Of a stretch of DNA of 64,000 bases, positions 35,291 through 44,845 are shown in pieces. The stretch is from assembly GCA_000169395.1 (NCBI GenBank), contig AAXZ01000005.1, positions 1-64,000 on the forward strand, in the 5' to 3' direction. Within the stretch, counting starts at the first letter, position 1. Each line of letters begins with the position of its first letter. The position numbers and the translations under genes are program-made. Source of the DNA: Rhodobacteraceae bacterium HTCC2150. GTDB taxonomy: Bacteria > Pseudomonadota > Alphaproteobacteria > Rhodobacterales > Rhodobacteraceae. The notes beneath the pieces are model-generated. The model ran no database searches. It was not told the origin of the DNA and saw nothing but the letters and a program-made list of their open reading frames with translations.

Positions 35291-35520
35291 TCTTCACCAT
35301 CATATAAGCTGATCGGTGCACCAGGCATGATCGTTGAAATCGCGTGCTTATATACCAGTTGCGATTGACCATCGCGGCGCAGCAGCACACAGAAATTATC
35401 AAACCACGTAATAACGCCCTGCAGTTTAACACCGTTAATCAGAAATACTGTTACGGGAACCTTGGATTTGCGCACATGGTTTAGAAATGCGTCTTGTAAG
35501 TTTTGTTTATCACCAGCCAT
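35287..35520 (-). CDS. hfq: RNA chaperone Hfq
   Basis: Sm-like hexameric RNA chaperone of 77 aa. The Sm1 motif ([20 protein letters not shown]) and Sm2 motif ([10 protein letters not shown]) are intact, with N-terminal [13 protein letters not shown] as usual. It lacks the long C-terminal tail of E. coli Hfq and ends SLYDGEE, normal for this class. Its TAG stop overlaps the first possible codon of hflX, so the two are cotranscribed and perhaps coupled. It lies 119 nt downstream of trkH. Confidence 0.95.
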   Translation of the reverse strand: MAGDKQNLQDAFLNHVRKSKVPVTVFLINGVKLQGVITWFDNFCVLLRRDGQSQLVYKHAISTIMPGAPISLYDGEE

Positions 35521-35639
35521 TTGGTTTAGCCTTTTTGTTTTTACGCGTCCCCCGACGCCATTAGCTAATTATGAGACGTAATATTCGGAGTTTCCAGCCC
35601 CAATTAACCAAGAAGCGCCTGAAAACCGCGCCTTATCTG

Positions 35640-37148
35640 TCACATACGCCAAAATTCGGGATTAAAAAGCGCCACAATCGCCAAAGTTTCCAGTCGACCA
35701 AGAACCATGGCGACCATCAACACTGCCTTGGCGTTATCCGGCAATAACGCATAATCAATCGGCAGTTCCGCCGCCACCAAAGCCAATGGCCCTGTTGAGG
35801 TTAAGGCAGATATGGCCAAAACAATCGCCGCCTCAAACCCCTGCCCGGTTTCAGCCAAAGCCAAAATTACCAACGCCAATGTCAGGGCGAAAAGCATAAA
35901 GAATATCCACGAAATGTAGGCGCCGCGCTGCATCAAGGTTTGTTTTTTACCTGATCCAGCTGCCACAGATGACGGGTAAACCAATTTTTGCAATTCACGA
36001 CGTGAATGAAAATAAAGGGCTGAAATTCGCAGCAATTTCACACCACCAGCCGTTGTTGCAACGCCACCGCCCATCAGCGCCAGCCCCATCAATATCATGC
36101 CAGGCGTCTGCAACCCTGACCAATAACGAACCTGTACCCAATCAGACCCTTCAAAACCAGTTGTCGTCAAAAAGGATGTGACGGTAAACAATCCCCCCCA
36201 AAAGGCACGCAAAGCGCCGCGTAAATCATCAACGCTGTCTTCCTCAGCGGCACCAACATAATGTCGAATGAACAAGGCCACGGATGTTGCAAGGATCAGC
36301 GTTATCGCCAGCCGAAGTTCAATATTCCCCCTCAACGCCGACATCCCATAGCGGCCCCGGTCCATTGAAAAAGTCTGACGTGATAAAGCAAACACAAAAA
36401 ACACAAAAATCGCCAACTCGGTATAAACCGTAAAATTTCCGGCCTGCGCGTTTGGCAAAATGGCGCTGGTTGACAAGGTGCCCATAGAGATCGTCAATGC
36501 ATCAAATGGCGAATTGCCTGTAAACACCAGCAACAACCACAAGAAACCCGTCAAAGCTACGTACAGCGGGAACAAATCTAGCGTGTAGCGTGCCAACCTG
36601 TCCGCCGCTTCGGTTTTCATGGCAATTTGCCGGTCAGATACTTGGTTGCTGTTGGTATCCCCCATCACCACCTCAAAGCCCCCCAGACGCAGAGGCGCTA
36701 GAATCGCGATGGCAACAACCCACATAAAAAAGCCGCCGAACCACCCCACGATTGAACGCCATAAATGCAGGCTTTCAACAATTTCACGTGGATTTTCAAT
36801 AACGCTGGCGCCCGTGGTTGTAAGGGAGGACAACATTTCAAAGTAGGCGTTAAAAAACCCAAGCTCAGGAATGCTTTGCAGCAAAGGTACCGCCAACATC
36901 ATTGGCAAAACCGAAAACGTCGCCAGCAAAGCCAAAAGATGGCTACGGGCGAAACTTTTGGGTTTGCGCCCGTTGGTAGCCAAGGCCAAAAAACCAGTGA
37001 TCGCTATAAAAAGAAGCGAATAATAGAAGAAATGACGGGCAATTTCGTGATTTTTGGTGAGCGTCGCGTGTAAGCTGGGCAACAACATTAAAATCGCACC
37101 AATCCCCTGTAAAATAACAATTAAAGGGAGATTTCGTATAAACTGCAT
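35640..37148 (-). CDS. trkH: Trk potassium uptake protein TrkH
   Basis: K+-translocating membrane subunit of 502 aa with the four-repeat MPM topology. Filter-like segments include SLTTTGASVIENP, GTLSTSAILPNA, SFLTTTGFEGSD and SALTSTGPLALV, the four P-loops of the family. It works with the NAD-binding gate TrkA encoded immediately upstream; trkA stops at 37152, 3 nt before the trkH start. The block continues upstream into the ntr genes, an arrangement conserved in alphaproteobacteria. Confidence 0.94.
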   Translation of the reverse strand: MQFIRNLPLIVILQGIGAILMLLPSLHATLTKNHEIARHFFYYSLLFIAITGFLALATNGRKPKSFARSHLLALLATFSVLPMMLAVPLLQSIPELGFFNAYFEMLSSLTTTGASVIENPREIVESLHLWRSIVGWFGGFFMWVVAIAILAPLRLGGFEVVMGDTNSNQVSDRQIAMKTEAADRLARYTLDLFPLYVALTGFLWLLLVFTGNSPFDALTISMGTLSTSAILPNAQAGNFTVYTELAIFVFFVFALSRQTFSMDRGRYGMSALRGNIELRLAITLILATSVALFIRHYVGAAEEDSVDDLRGALRAFWGGLFTVTSFLTTTGFEGSDWVQVRYWSGLQTPGMILMGLALMGGGVATTAGGVKLLRISALYFHSRRELQKLVYPSSVAAGSGKKQTLMQRGAYISWIFFMLFALTLALVILALAETGQGFEAAIVLAISALTSTGPLALVAAELPIDYALLPDNAKAVLMVAMVLGRLETLAIVALFNPEFWRM

Positions 37149-37151
37149 TGT

Positions 37152-38528
37152 TTAGAAGAAATCGACTGAAACTTGCAACAACTGCTCAATGGCAGCAACA
37201 TCTTTGGTCAACGAGAACATCAAAACCGTATCCCCCTCATCCAATCGTGTGCCAGCAACAGGGCGCACGATCTTGTCCCCTTTGCGTACGGCACCGACCA
37301 GTGAACCTTCTGGAAATTCGATGTCACGGATTTGCTTGCCGGCGATGGATGACGTTGACAATACGCTGGCCTCGATCACCTCGGCTTCGGCCTCTCCTAT
37401 TGAATAAACGTCTGTCACACTGCCATGACGGATGTGTTTTAGGATTGAGGACACTGTCTGGGCGCGAGGGTTGATGTAGGCATCAATATTTAGGGGTCCC
37501 ATCATTGGAACAAGGCTTGGGTCGTTGATCAGGCAGATCGCCAAAGGACAACCCGCTTGTTTAGCACGAACAGCCGCCAATAGGTTGGTTTTGTCATCAT
37601 CAGTCACCGCCAAAAATGCATCAGCGCGGTCGATATTAGCCTCGGACAACAATTCACGGCTTAGGCCATCGCCATTCAGAACAATTGTGCGTTCAAGTTC
37701 ACTGGCGGCTTGTTCTGCAATGTCGATATTTTTCTCAATCACTTTCGCGCGCACGCGTGTTAGGTCATTTTCCAGGGTTTTGGCCACTGCTAGACCGACG
37801 TTTCCACCGCCAACAACAACCACACGTTCTTTTTTACGCGTTGATTTACCAAAAATTTCCATCGCCCGTTCAACATCTTGCGAATGAACCGTGATATAAA
37901 TTTGATCGTTCACAAACAACTGATCCTTGGCTGTTGGTACAAACAAAGACCCTTCGCGACGCACACCGACAACAACGGCACGCAACGTCGAGAACAATTC
38001 TGATAGTTGCCGCAAAGGTGTGTTTACGACGGGACAATCCTCATCCAATGCGATGCCCAGCAATTGTGCCTCGCCATCCAAGAACATTTCCACATCAAAG
38101 GCCGCAGGCGCACGCAATCGCAACAGGGCGGCATCTGCCACCTCTTTTTCTGGACTAATCACAACATCGATCGGCATATGATCGCGCCGGTAAAGGTCAG
38201 AATAAATCACCGTTAAATACGACTGAGCACGAAGGCGCGCAATTTTGCGCGGAATGTTAAATACCGAATGCGCAACTTGGCACACGACCATGTTCACTTC
38301 GTCAGATTGCGTCGCGGCAATAACCATGTCCGCGTCATTAGCGCCCGCACGCGCCAACACGTCAGGATAAGACGCAAAACCTGTAATGCCTTGCACATCT
38401 AACGTGTCAGTCGCTCGATTGACCAAAACAGGATTGTTATCAATCACTGTTACATCATTGTTTTCACGCGACAAATGACGGGCAATTTGCCAACCTACTT
38501 GTCCAGCGCCGCAAATGATAACTTTCAT
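37152..38528 (-). CDS. trkA: Trk system potassium transporter TrkA
   Basis: Cytoplasmic regulatory subunit of 458 aa with two tandem RCK halves: RCK_N (1-120; KVIICGAGQVGWQIARHL), RCK_C (140-220), a second RCK_N (about 232-350; VVVVGGGNVGLAVAKTLE) and a final RCK_C. Each Rossmann half carries GxGxxG and binds NAD(H) or ATP to gate TrkH. It is followed closely by trkH and preceded by ntrX on the same strand. Confidence 0.95.
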   Translation of the reverse strand: MKVIICGAGQVGWQIARHLSRENNDVTVIDNNPVLVNRATDTLDVQGITGFASYPDVLARAGANDADMVIAATQSDEVNMVVCQVAHSVFNIPRKIARLRAQSYLTVIYSDLYRRDHMPIDVVISPEKEVADAALLRLRAPAAFDVEMFLDGEAQLLGIALDEDCPVVNTPLRQLSELFSTLRAVVVGVRREGSLFVPTAKDQLFVNDQIYITVHSQDVERAMEIFGKSTRKKERVVVVGGGNVGLAVAKTLENDLTRVRAKVIEKNIDIAEQAASELERTIVLNGDGLSRELLSEANIDRADAFLAVTDDDKTNLLAAVRAKQAGCPLAICLINDPSLVPMMGPLNIDAYINPRAQTVSSILKHIRHGSVTDVYSIGEAEAEVIEASVLSTSSIAGKQIRDIEFPEGSLVGAVRKGDKIVRPVAGTRLDEGDTVLMFSLTKDVAAIEQLLQVSVDFF

Positions 38529-38595
38529 ATCAGCTCCCTAGAGCGTTGGAATTTATCAGGCCATCTTGGCCGCAAAGCGCGGTTTGCGCCAGTTA

Positions 38596-40017
38596 TTACA
38601 TATCGTCAAGTGTTTCATCGCCTTCATCCTCTATCCGCGCAACCCGCGCGCCAGACTTTGAACTGGTGACAACATTCAACGATTTCAGCTTTCGGTGCAA
38701 TGCCGAACGCTCCATCCCAACAAAGGTCGCTGTGCGAGAGATATTGCCACCAAACCGATTGATCTGGGTCATCAGGTATTCACGTTCAAACAATTCTCGC
38801 GCCTCACGTAAGGGCAAAGTCGCCAAACGACCGGACAGCATCACCGTGTCATCATCGGAACTGGGCCCATCTGTGCTGGGTAATTCTTTGACATGGATTT
38901 CACCTTTGTCTGGCCCCAAAATCAAAACACGCTCAACCACATTCTTTAGCTGACGCACATTGCCCGGCCAACGTAGTGTTTGCAGCAAAGCCGCCGCTTC
39001 GCTTGACAACGCGCGTTTGGGCAGACCCTGTGTTGCGTGTAATTGTTCGATGAAATAGTCGGTTAACTCGGGAATATCCTCACGGCGTTCCTCGATGGCG
39101 GGCACATCGATCGGCACCACATTCATGCGATGATACAATTCTTCTCGAAAACGACCATGGGCAATCTCTTCGGGTAAGTGTCTGTTCGTGCTAGAAATAA
39201 CACGCAGGTCGACTTTGACCTTTTCATTTCCACCAACACGAAAGAACTGTTGATCCACCAACACACGCAAGATTTTGGATTGTGTTCCCATGGGCATATC
39301 GCCCACTTCGTCAAAATAAATCACCCCCCCATTGGCCTGCTCCAAAAGGCCCGGTTCAATGCTTTTTCCGGGCACTTCGCGGCCAAACAATTCAACTTCC
39401 ATGCCCTCGGGATTAATAGCCGCACAGGTCACAGTGATAAACGGTGCCTTGGCACGATCGGAATTCATATGGATATAACGCGCCGCCACATCTTTACCGG
39501 CCCCCGCAGGGCCTGTCAGCATCACGCGGCCGTTTGATTTGGTGACTTTATCCAGATGGCTTTTCATTGTTTTAAATGCCGGTGAGGAACCAATCATTTC
39601 TGTGGTCGAGCCTTCACTGCGTTTAAGTTCTGTATTTTCACGGCGCAGTCGGCTGGTTTCCATTGCGCGACCGATTACCACCATCAACTGATCAATATTG
39701 AAGGGCTTTTCGATGAAATCATACGCCCCTTGTTTGATGGCAGCGACAGCGATTTCAATGTTCCCATGGCCGGAAATAATCACAATCGGTACGCCAGGAT
39801 TTTCACGCTTAACCCGTTTTAAGATGTCGATCCCATCCATGTCACTGTCTTTTAGCCAGATATCGAGGATCATCAGACCAGGTTCAGACGCTTGGATTTC
39901 TGCCATACACTGATCAGAATTTGCGGCAACGCGGGTCTTATACCCCTCGTCGCGCAAAATATCCGAAACTAGTTCCCGAATGTCTTTTTCATCGTCAACA
40001 ATTAAAATGTCGCTCAT
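38596..40017 (-). CDS. ntrX: Response regulator NtrX
   Basis: NtrC-family regulator of 473 aa: receiver (1-120, phospho-Asp D52 in ILDIWLKD), AAA+ domain (about 145-385) and Fis-type HTH near the C-terminus (ISRTATFVGMERSALHRKLK). Walker A is GPAGAGKDVAARY, modified from GESGTGKE. The GAFTGA loop of sigma-54 activators is missing; the position reads ELFGREVPGKSIEPG, so it probably does not remodel sigma-54 polymerase. It follows ntrY after 24 nt and is its cognate regulator. Confidence 0.93.
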   Translation of the reverse strand: MSDILIVDDEKDIRELVSDILRDEGYKTRVAANSDQCMAEIQASEPGLMILDIWLKDSDMDGIDILKRVKRENPGVPIVIISGHGNIEIAVAAIKQGAYDFIEKPFNIDQLMVVIGRAMETSRLRRENTELKRSEGSTTEMIGSSPAFKTMKSHLDKVTKSNGRVMLTGPAGAGKDVAARYIHMNSDRAKAPFITVTCAAINPEGMEVELFGREVPGKSIEPGLLEQANGGVIYFDEVGDMPMGTQSKILRVLVDQQFFRVGGNEKVKVDLRVISSTNRHLPEEIAHGRFREELYHRMNVVPIDVPAIEERREDIPELTDYFIEQLHATQGLPKRALSSEAAALLQTLRWPGNVRQLKNVVERVLILGPDKGEIHVKELPSTDGPSSDDDTVMLSGRLATLPLREARELFEREYLMTQINRFGGNISRTATFVGMERSALHRKLKSLNVVTSSKSGARVARIEDEGDETLDDM

Positions 40018-40041
40018 TTTTACTTTCCTCGTTCTTACCGC

Positions 40042-42288
40042 TTACGCCACGTTTTTCTCTGTGGTCTGATTGTGATCTTTTGGTAGTTTAATCAAAGCTT
40101 TCGCTCCGAAATGATTGTCTTTTCCAAAGGGTGCTGCATCAACAAGTGCTAATGAGCCGCCGTGTTCTTCGATGATCTTCTTAACAATGGGCAGTCCTAA
40201 ACCCGTGCCACTTGAACGCGTCGTAACGTAGGGCTCAAACAGACTAAATCGATCTACGGGCAAGCCGATACCATTGTCAGAAATCGAAATTTCCACGTAG
40301 GTTTCGTGATTAACCATTTTGACGCGAATTTCCGGTTTATGATCGGTTGGATTTGTCTTTTCATAAAGACTTTCAATGGCTTCTCCTGCGTTCTTAATCA
40401 AATTTGTCATCGCTTGTGAAATCATGGTTTGATCAACACTGACCAATACAACCTCATCCGGTAATTCAGATTTCAGAATGACATCGTCCATTGCGGCCTT
40501 TTGCAATGTCACGGCATCGCGTACCAAAACCTTGATGTCTCTGTCTGTTTTTTCTGGCTCAGGCATGCGTGCAAATTTGGAAAACTCATCAACAATGCGT
40601 CGCAAGTCATTGGTTTGTCGTACAATAACCTCTGTCATCTGTATTAGGCTGTCGGCGTCATCACCAACGACAGGGGCAAATTTCCGCTTTAGGCGTTCAG
40701 CAGAAAGTTGGATTGGTGTCAGCGGGTTTTTGATTTCATGCGCAATTCGCCGCGCCACATCACCCCACGCTGCCATTCTTTGAGCGCTGACCAGATCAGT
40801 CACATCATCAAAGGCAACCACAAATCCCTCAAGCTGGTTTTCACTATTGCGACGCTGGCTCATGCGGACCAACAGGTTTTCCTGCTTCCCGCCACGGGTA
40901 AGTTTCACTTCTTTCTGGGTAACTTCACTACGACTGTTACGCAACTCGCTGAACAGGTCCGAAAATTCAGGCACGACAAGACGTAAATCTTGATGCAACG
41001 AGGAATCTTCATTCACAGCCAACAAGCGCCGCGCAGATCGGTTCATAAAATCGATCTGTCCGTGATCATCCAACCCCATAACGCCAGATGTAACATTGGA
41101 CAGCACTGAATCAAAAACACGGCGCCGGCGTTCAATCTGTTGGGTATTGTCCAACAGTGTTTGACGCTGGCCCTTAAGCTCGCGTGTCATTTGGTTAAAA
41201 CCGCGGCCGAGCATCGCAATTTCATCGTCTCCTGCCTCAACCGGCACTTGCACCTCAAGATCACCCGCTCCAACCCGTTGAACAGCGCCTGCAAGACGAC
41301 CAACTGGGCGAGAAAGGCGTTCCGCAAATCCAAGGCCCATCCAAATAGCCGCCAGAATTAGGATCAACGCAAATCCGATATAGATCAGGCCAAATTCAAA
41401 CAACCGCTTGCCACGCTCGTTTTCCAATTGCTGATAGATGGCAACCGTATCTTTCGTTTCATCAAGCAAATTCAAAATGTTGCCATCAACAATCCGCGAA
41501 ACATAAAGGAAATGATCCCGAAACGGCGGCAAATGAACCAAGGCACGAAACTCGTTGTTGTTCCAATCACGGATAAGCTGTGGACCTTCTGATTTCGCAG
41601 CATTCAGTAAGTTTTGATCTGGTTCTTCATAATCAAAAAGGTAGCTGCGATCGCCGCGCGACCGAATTTCACCTGTTCCTGAAATGACATAGGCCTCTTT
41701 TAGACCGCGTTGAACCTGTGCTTGGCCGCTGGCCAAACGTTGGCGAATTGATCCATCGGTCATAAAGGCGTTGGCCCGTGCTGAATTTAAGAAAAACGCC
41801 AAAGCATTCGCATCTTCCAGTAAATCATCGCGTTGTTCGGACTCGTATGCCTCGGCTGCGGCTAATGAACTGCCGACAACTTGGCGTACACGTTCGGAAA
41901 ACCACCCCTCTAGCCCCATGTTCACCGTAAGCATCGCAAAAATCGCAACCAAAATCGTCGGCAATAGGGCGACGAATGCAAAAACACCGGTTAACCGAAG
42001 GTGCAAGCGGGAACCCGCCGATTGCGCGCGGCGTGCTGCGATCATCCGCGCCACGCGTTGCAGCACAAGTGCCGCGATGACCAAGATGTAAACAAGATCG
42101 GCTAACAGAACGAGTCGCAGTAAATTGGTTGCTGGGCCGCGCTCCAGAACACCTAAAACAGCATAGGTTAGGCCAGCAAGAATAGGGCCAATTGCTATGA
42201 CCGCCAAACCAAATATAGTTTGAACACGACGGCTTTTCCGCCAATTATTCAATCGGTTCCAGACCAATGCTTGCGTTGGGCTCTGCAC
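40042..42288 (-). CDS. ntrY: Sensor histidine kinase NtrY
   Basis: Membrane kinase of 748 aa: transmembrane segments near the N-terminus (about 20-110 and 300), an extracytoplasmic region between them, HAMP (about 320-375), PAS (about 385-490), HisKA with phospho-His in RRIAHEIKNPLTPIQLSAERLKR split around residue 515, and an HATPase_c (NLIKNAGEAIE, ISDNGIGLP, GTGLGLPIVKKI). It phosphorylates NtrX and in Rhodobacter relates to redox and nitrogen control. Part of the ntr block. Confidence 0.94.
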   Translation of the reverse strand: MQSPTQALVWNRLNNWRKSRRVQTIFGLAVIAIGPILAGLTYAVLGVLERGPATNLLRLVLLADLVYILVIAALVLQRVARMIAARRAQSAGSRLHLRLTGVFAFVALLPTILVAIFAMLTVNMGLEGWFSERVRQVVGSSLAAAEAYESEQRDDLLEDANALAFFLNSARANAFMTDGSIRQRLASGQAQVQRGLKEAYVISGTGEIRSRGDRSYLFDYEEPDQNLLNAAKSEGPQLIRDWNNNEFRALVHLPPFRDHFLYVSRIVDGNILNLLDETKDTVAIYQQLENERGKRLFEFGLIYIGFALILILAAIWMGLGFAERLSRPVGRLAGAVQRVGAGDLEVQVPVEAGDDEIAMLGRGFNQMTRELKGQRQTLLDNTQQIERRRRVFDSVLSNVTSGVMGLDDHGQIDFMNRSARRLLAVNEDSSLHQDLRLVVPEFSDLFSELRNSRSEVTQKEVKLTRGGKQENLLVRMSQRRNSENQLEGFVVAFDDVTDLVSAQRMAAWGDVARRIAHEIKNPLTPIQLSAERLKRKFAPVVGDDADSLIQMTEVIVRQTNDLRRIVDEFSKFARMPEPEKTDRDIKVLVRDAVTLQKAAMDDVILKSELPDEVVLVSVDQTMISQAMTNLIKNAGEAIESLYEKTNPTDHKPEIRVKMVNHETYVEISISDNGIGLPVDRFSLFEPYVTTRSSGTGLGLPIVKKIIEEHGGSLALVDAAPFGKDNHFGAKALIKLPKDHNQTTEKNVA

Positions 42289-42394
42289 GAAATGCCCTTT
42301 TGTACCCGCGCTTATAATTGAAGAAGCGCCCTGTTGATGTTTACCAGCAGCGTCCCTTGGGCTGTTACCTTAACGCAACGCTACTGTTGCCCTT

Positions 42395-43762
42395 TTACAT
42401 CAATTTGCGGCGCCGAGTCACGCGAATATCTAGTTCAACAATCTTCTTTCTCAAAGTATTGCGATTGATCCCCAAAAGATCCGCACATTTCGCCTGGTTT
42501 CCCGCCGTCGCGTCCAAGGCGATTTCAATCAACGGCACCTCGATTTCGTTAAGAATACGTTGATACAGCCCACTTGGCGGTAGAACCCCACCGTGCAGAT
42601 CAAAATAACGCTGCAGATGCGCCTGAACCGAAGCCGCCAATTTGCCGTCGCCTGCCCCAATTCCCTGAGGATCCAACGCTGGTTGATCGCCCAAGGCCAT
42701 GTTCATTTCGGGTTTTTGGATTTCTGTTTCAACCGAGGTCGCCACCAAACGGCGAATGATGTTTTCCAACTGCCGAACATTTCCTGGCCAACTGTAACTG
42801 CGTGCTAATTCCAGCGCGCCATCAGAAAGCTTGCGCAACTGCGCGCCTTCTCGTTCAATTCGGGCTAAAAAGTATTCCGCAAGCAATGGAATATCTTCGA
42901 CCCGCTCACGCAATGACGGCACCTCAATGGACACGCCATTCAATCGGTAAAACAAGTCTGCGCGCATGCGACCGGCATCTGTTTCTTCGCGCAAATCGCG
43001 TTGCGAAGTTGCCATTATACGGGGCGCATTTTCGCCAAGATTATCGATCATCCGAACAACACGCCCCTGTGCCTCGTCATCCAAATCGCTAATTTCTTCT
43101 AGTAGAATCGATCCACCACGCGCCTTGGATAAAATCATTGCCGGGCTATCAACACTTGTCAGATCACTGGCTGTCACGCGAACAAAAGGCAGGCTACGCC
43201 TGTCGGAAAAATCGTGAATAACTCGTCCAATCAATGACTTACCTGTCCCGCTTTCGCCAGCAATCAAGACAGACAAATCCGCGTTCAAAATCCGCGCAAT
43301 CAAACGGTATAACGCCTGCATTTGGGCCGTGCGCCCAATCAGAGGCAAATCATCAGCGGTAGTTTCAGGTTCGCTTGCCGTGGATCGGCTGGTTTTTTGT
43401 TTCGTATCAAGCGCACGTGCCGCACGTTTCATCAGGTCAGGTAGATCGAATGGCTTGGGTAAATAATCATATGCCTCAGCCTCATTTGCCTTGATTGCCG
43501 TCATGATCGTGTTTTGAGCGGAAATGACAATAACAGGCATGCCTGGGCGTTTTTCTTGAATTAGCGGCAAGTTTTCCAAACCGTTCCCATCAGGCATGAT
43601 GACATCAGAAATAACCAAATCACCTTTCCCCTCATCCACCCAACGCATCAGGGTCATCAGCGAAGACGTCGCATGAACCTTGCAGCCTGCGCGTGTTAAA
43701 GCTTGGGTTAAAACCGTACGGATCGTGCGATCATCATCTGCAACCAGAACTGTGCCATCCAT
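42395..43762 (-). CDS. ntrC: Nitrogen regulator NtrC, Rhodobacter type lacking GAFTGA
   Basis: Response regulator of 455 aa: receiver (phospho-Asp D53 in [10 protein letters not shown]), AAA+ core with Walker [12 protein letters not shown], and a C-terminal Fis HTH ([16 protein letters not shown]). The AAA+ loop that contacts sigma-54 is absent: after VTASDLT the chain goes [21 protein letters not shown] with no GAFTGA. Rhodobacter capsulatus NtrC also lacks it and activates with sigma-70 polymerase, so the same mode is inferred. It follows ntrB by 6 nt. Confidence 0.95.
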   Translation of the reverse strand: MDGTVLVADDDRTIRTVLTQALTRAGCKVHATSSLMTLMRWVDEGKGDLVISDVIMPDGNGLENLPLIQEKRPGMPVIVISAQNTIMTAIKANEAEAYDYLPKPFDLPDLMKRAARALDTKQKTSRSTASEPETTADDLPLIGRTAQMQALYRLIARILNADLSVLIAGESGTGKSLIGRVIHDFSDRRSLPFVRVTASDLTSVDSPAMILSKARGGSILLEEISDLDDEAQGRVVRMIDNLGENAPRIMATSQRDLREETDAGRMRADLFYRLNGVSIEVPSLRERVEDIPLLAEYFLARIEREGAQLRKLSDGALELARSYSWPGNVRQLENIIRRLVATSVETEIQKPEMNMALGDQPALDPQGIGAGDGKLAASVQAHLQRYFDLHGGVLPPSGLYQRILNEIEVPLIEIALDATAGNQAKCADLLGINRNTLRKKIVELDIRVTRRRKLM

Positions 43763-43768
43763 TTGGTT

Positions 43769-44845
43769 TTATCCTTTAATTGTTTTGGTTTTGGGTGCCA
43801 TCGGCAAGGACAGTTTGAAAACCGTCTTGCCGGGCACTGAATCAACGGTGATCCAACCCTCATGATCGGAAACGATCTTTGACACTAATGCCAAGCCCAA
43901 TCCGGTGCCATTTTCGCGCCCCGAAATAAACGGATCAAAAATGTCGTCAGCAATTTCTGCCGGCAATCCTGGGCCATCATCAATAATTTCAACATGCAAA
44001 GGCACCGCAGAACCGGTTCCATCCTTGTTCAACACCCTTAAAGACATTTCATAGGATGTTTTTATACGAATGGTGCCGCCTTTGGGATTTGCCTCGGCTG
44101 CATTTTTCAACAGGTTCATGAACACCTGTTGCAATTGATCGCTGTCACCGAAACTGTGCGGCAATGAAGGGTCATAATCCTCAATGATGCGCATGTGCGC
44201 TGCAAATCCAACTTGCGCCAATTTTCGCGTGCGATCCAAAACATCGTGCAGATTAACCGGTTGTCGATCTGGCGGGCGCACATTCCCAAATTCCTCAACC
44301 TGTCCCAGTAATTTAAGGATGCGCCGACATTCCTGTACGATTAGATCGGTCATTTCTTGATCATCATTGGAGATATTCATCGCCAACAGTTGCGCCGCAC
44401 CCATAATACCAGCCAAGGGGTTTTTGATTTCATGAGCCAGCATTTCAGCCATCCCGATCACCGACCGTGCGGCGGTTTTCGTGGCAAATGCCCGCCCCAA
44501 TCGATCGGCGATTTCACGTGGTTCAAGCAGCAAAACGACCCAGTTTGGTTGATCAATTATCGGGGCAATTTGCAAATTACACTGAACAGGCGCACGCTCG
44601 CCGGACCCAACATCCACATTGTTAACAAACATCGGTGCATGTGCGCCGCGAACACGGGCAAAACTGGCCTCAAGTGGGGCATCGATGAACAATCGATCCC
44701 AAACTGGTGCGCCTTTTAGGCTGCGGGCTGACATGTTCAAAAATTGCTCTGCCGCAGGATTAATGTCGGCAATCGCGTCATCCGGATCAATAACCAAAGC
44801 GGGAATGGGTAGACTGGCCCATAAATTTAGATTGCTAAGGGTCAT
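43769..44845 (-). CDS. ntrB: Nitrogen sensor kinase NtrB
   Basis: Soluble histidine kinase/phosphatase of 358 aa, with a PAS domain (about 8-115), HisKA (phospho-His in MLAHEIKNPLAGIMGAAQLL near 137) and HATPase_c (NLLKNAAEANPKGG, IIDDGPGLPAEIADDIFDPF, GTGLGLALVSKI). It senses nitrogen status through PII and controls NtrC. Its ATG overlaps the TGA of dusB (ATGA), the classic nifR3-ntrB-ntrC operon. Confidence 0.95.
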   Translation of the reverse strand: MTLSNLNLWASLPIPALVIDPDDAIADINPAAEQFLNMSARSLKGAPVWDRLFIDAPLEASFARVRGAHAPMFVNNVDVGSGERAPVQCNLQIAPIIDQPNWVVLLLEPREIADRLGRAFATKTAARSVIGMAEMLAHEIKNPLAGIMGAAQLLAMNISNDDQEMTDLIVQECRRILKLLGQVEEFGNVRPPDRQPVNLHDVLDRTRKLAQVGFAAHMRIIEDYDPSLPHSFGDSDQLQQVFMNLLKNAAEANPKGGTIRIKTSYEMSLRVLNKDGTGSAVPLHVEIIDDGPGLPAEIADDIFDPFISGRENGTGLGLALVSKIVSDHEGWITVDSVPGKTVFKLSLPMAPKTKTIKG

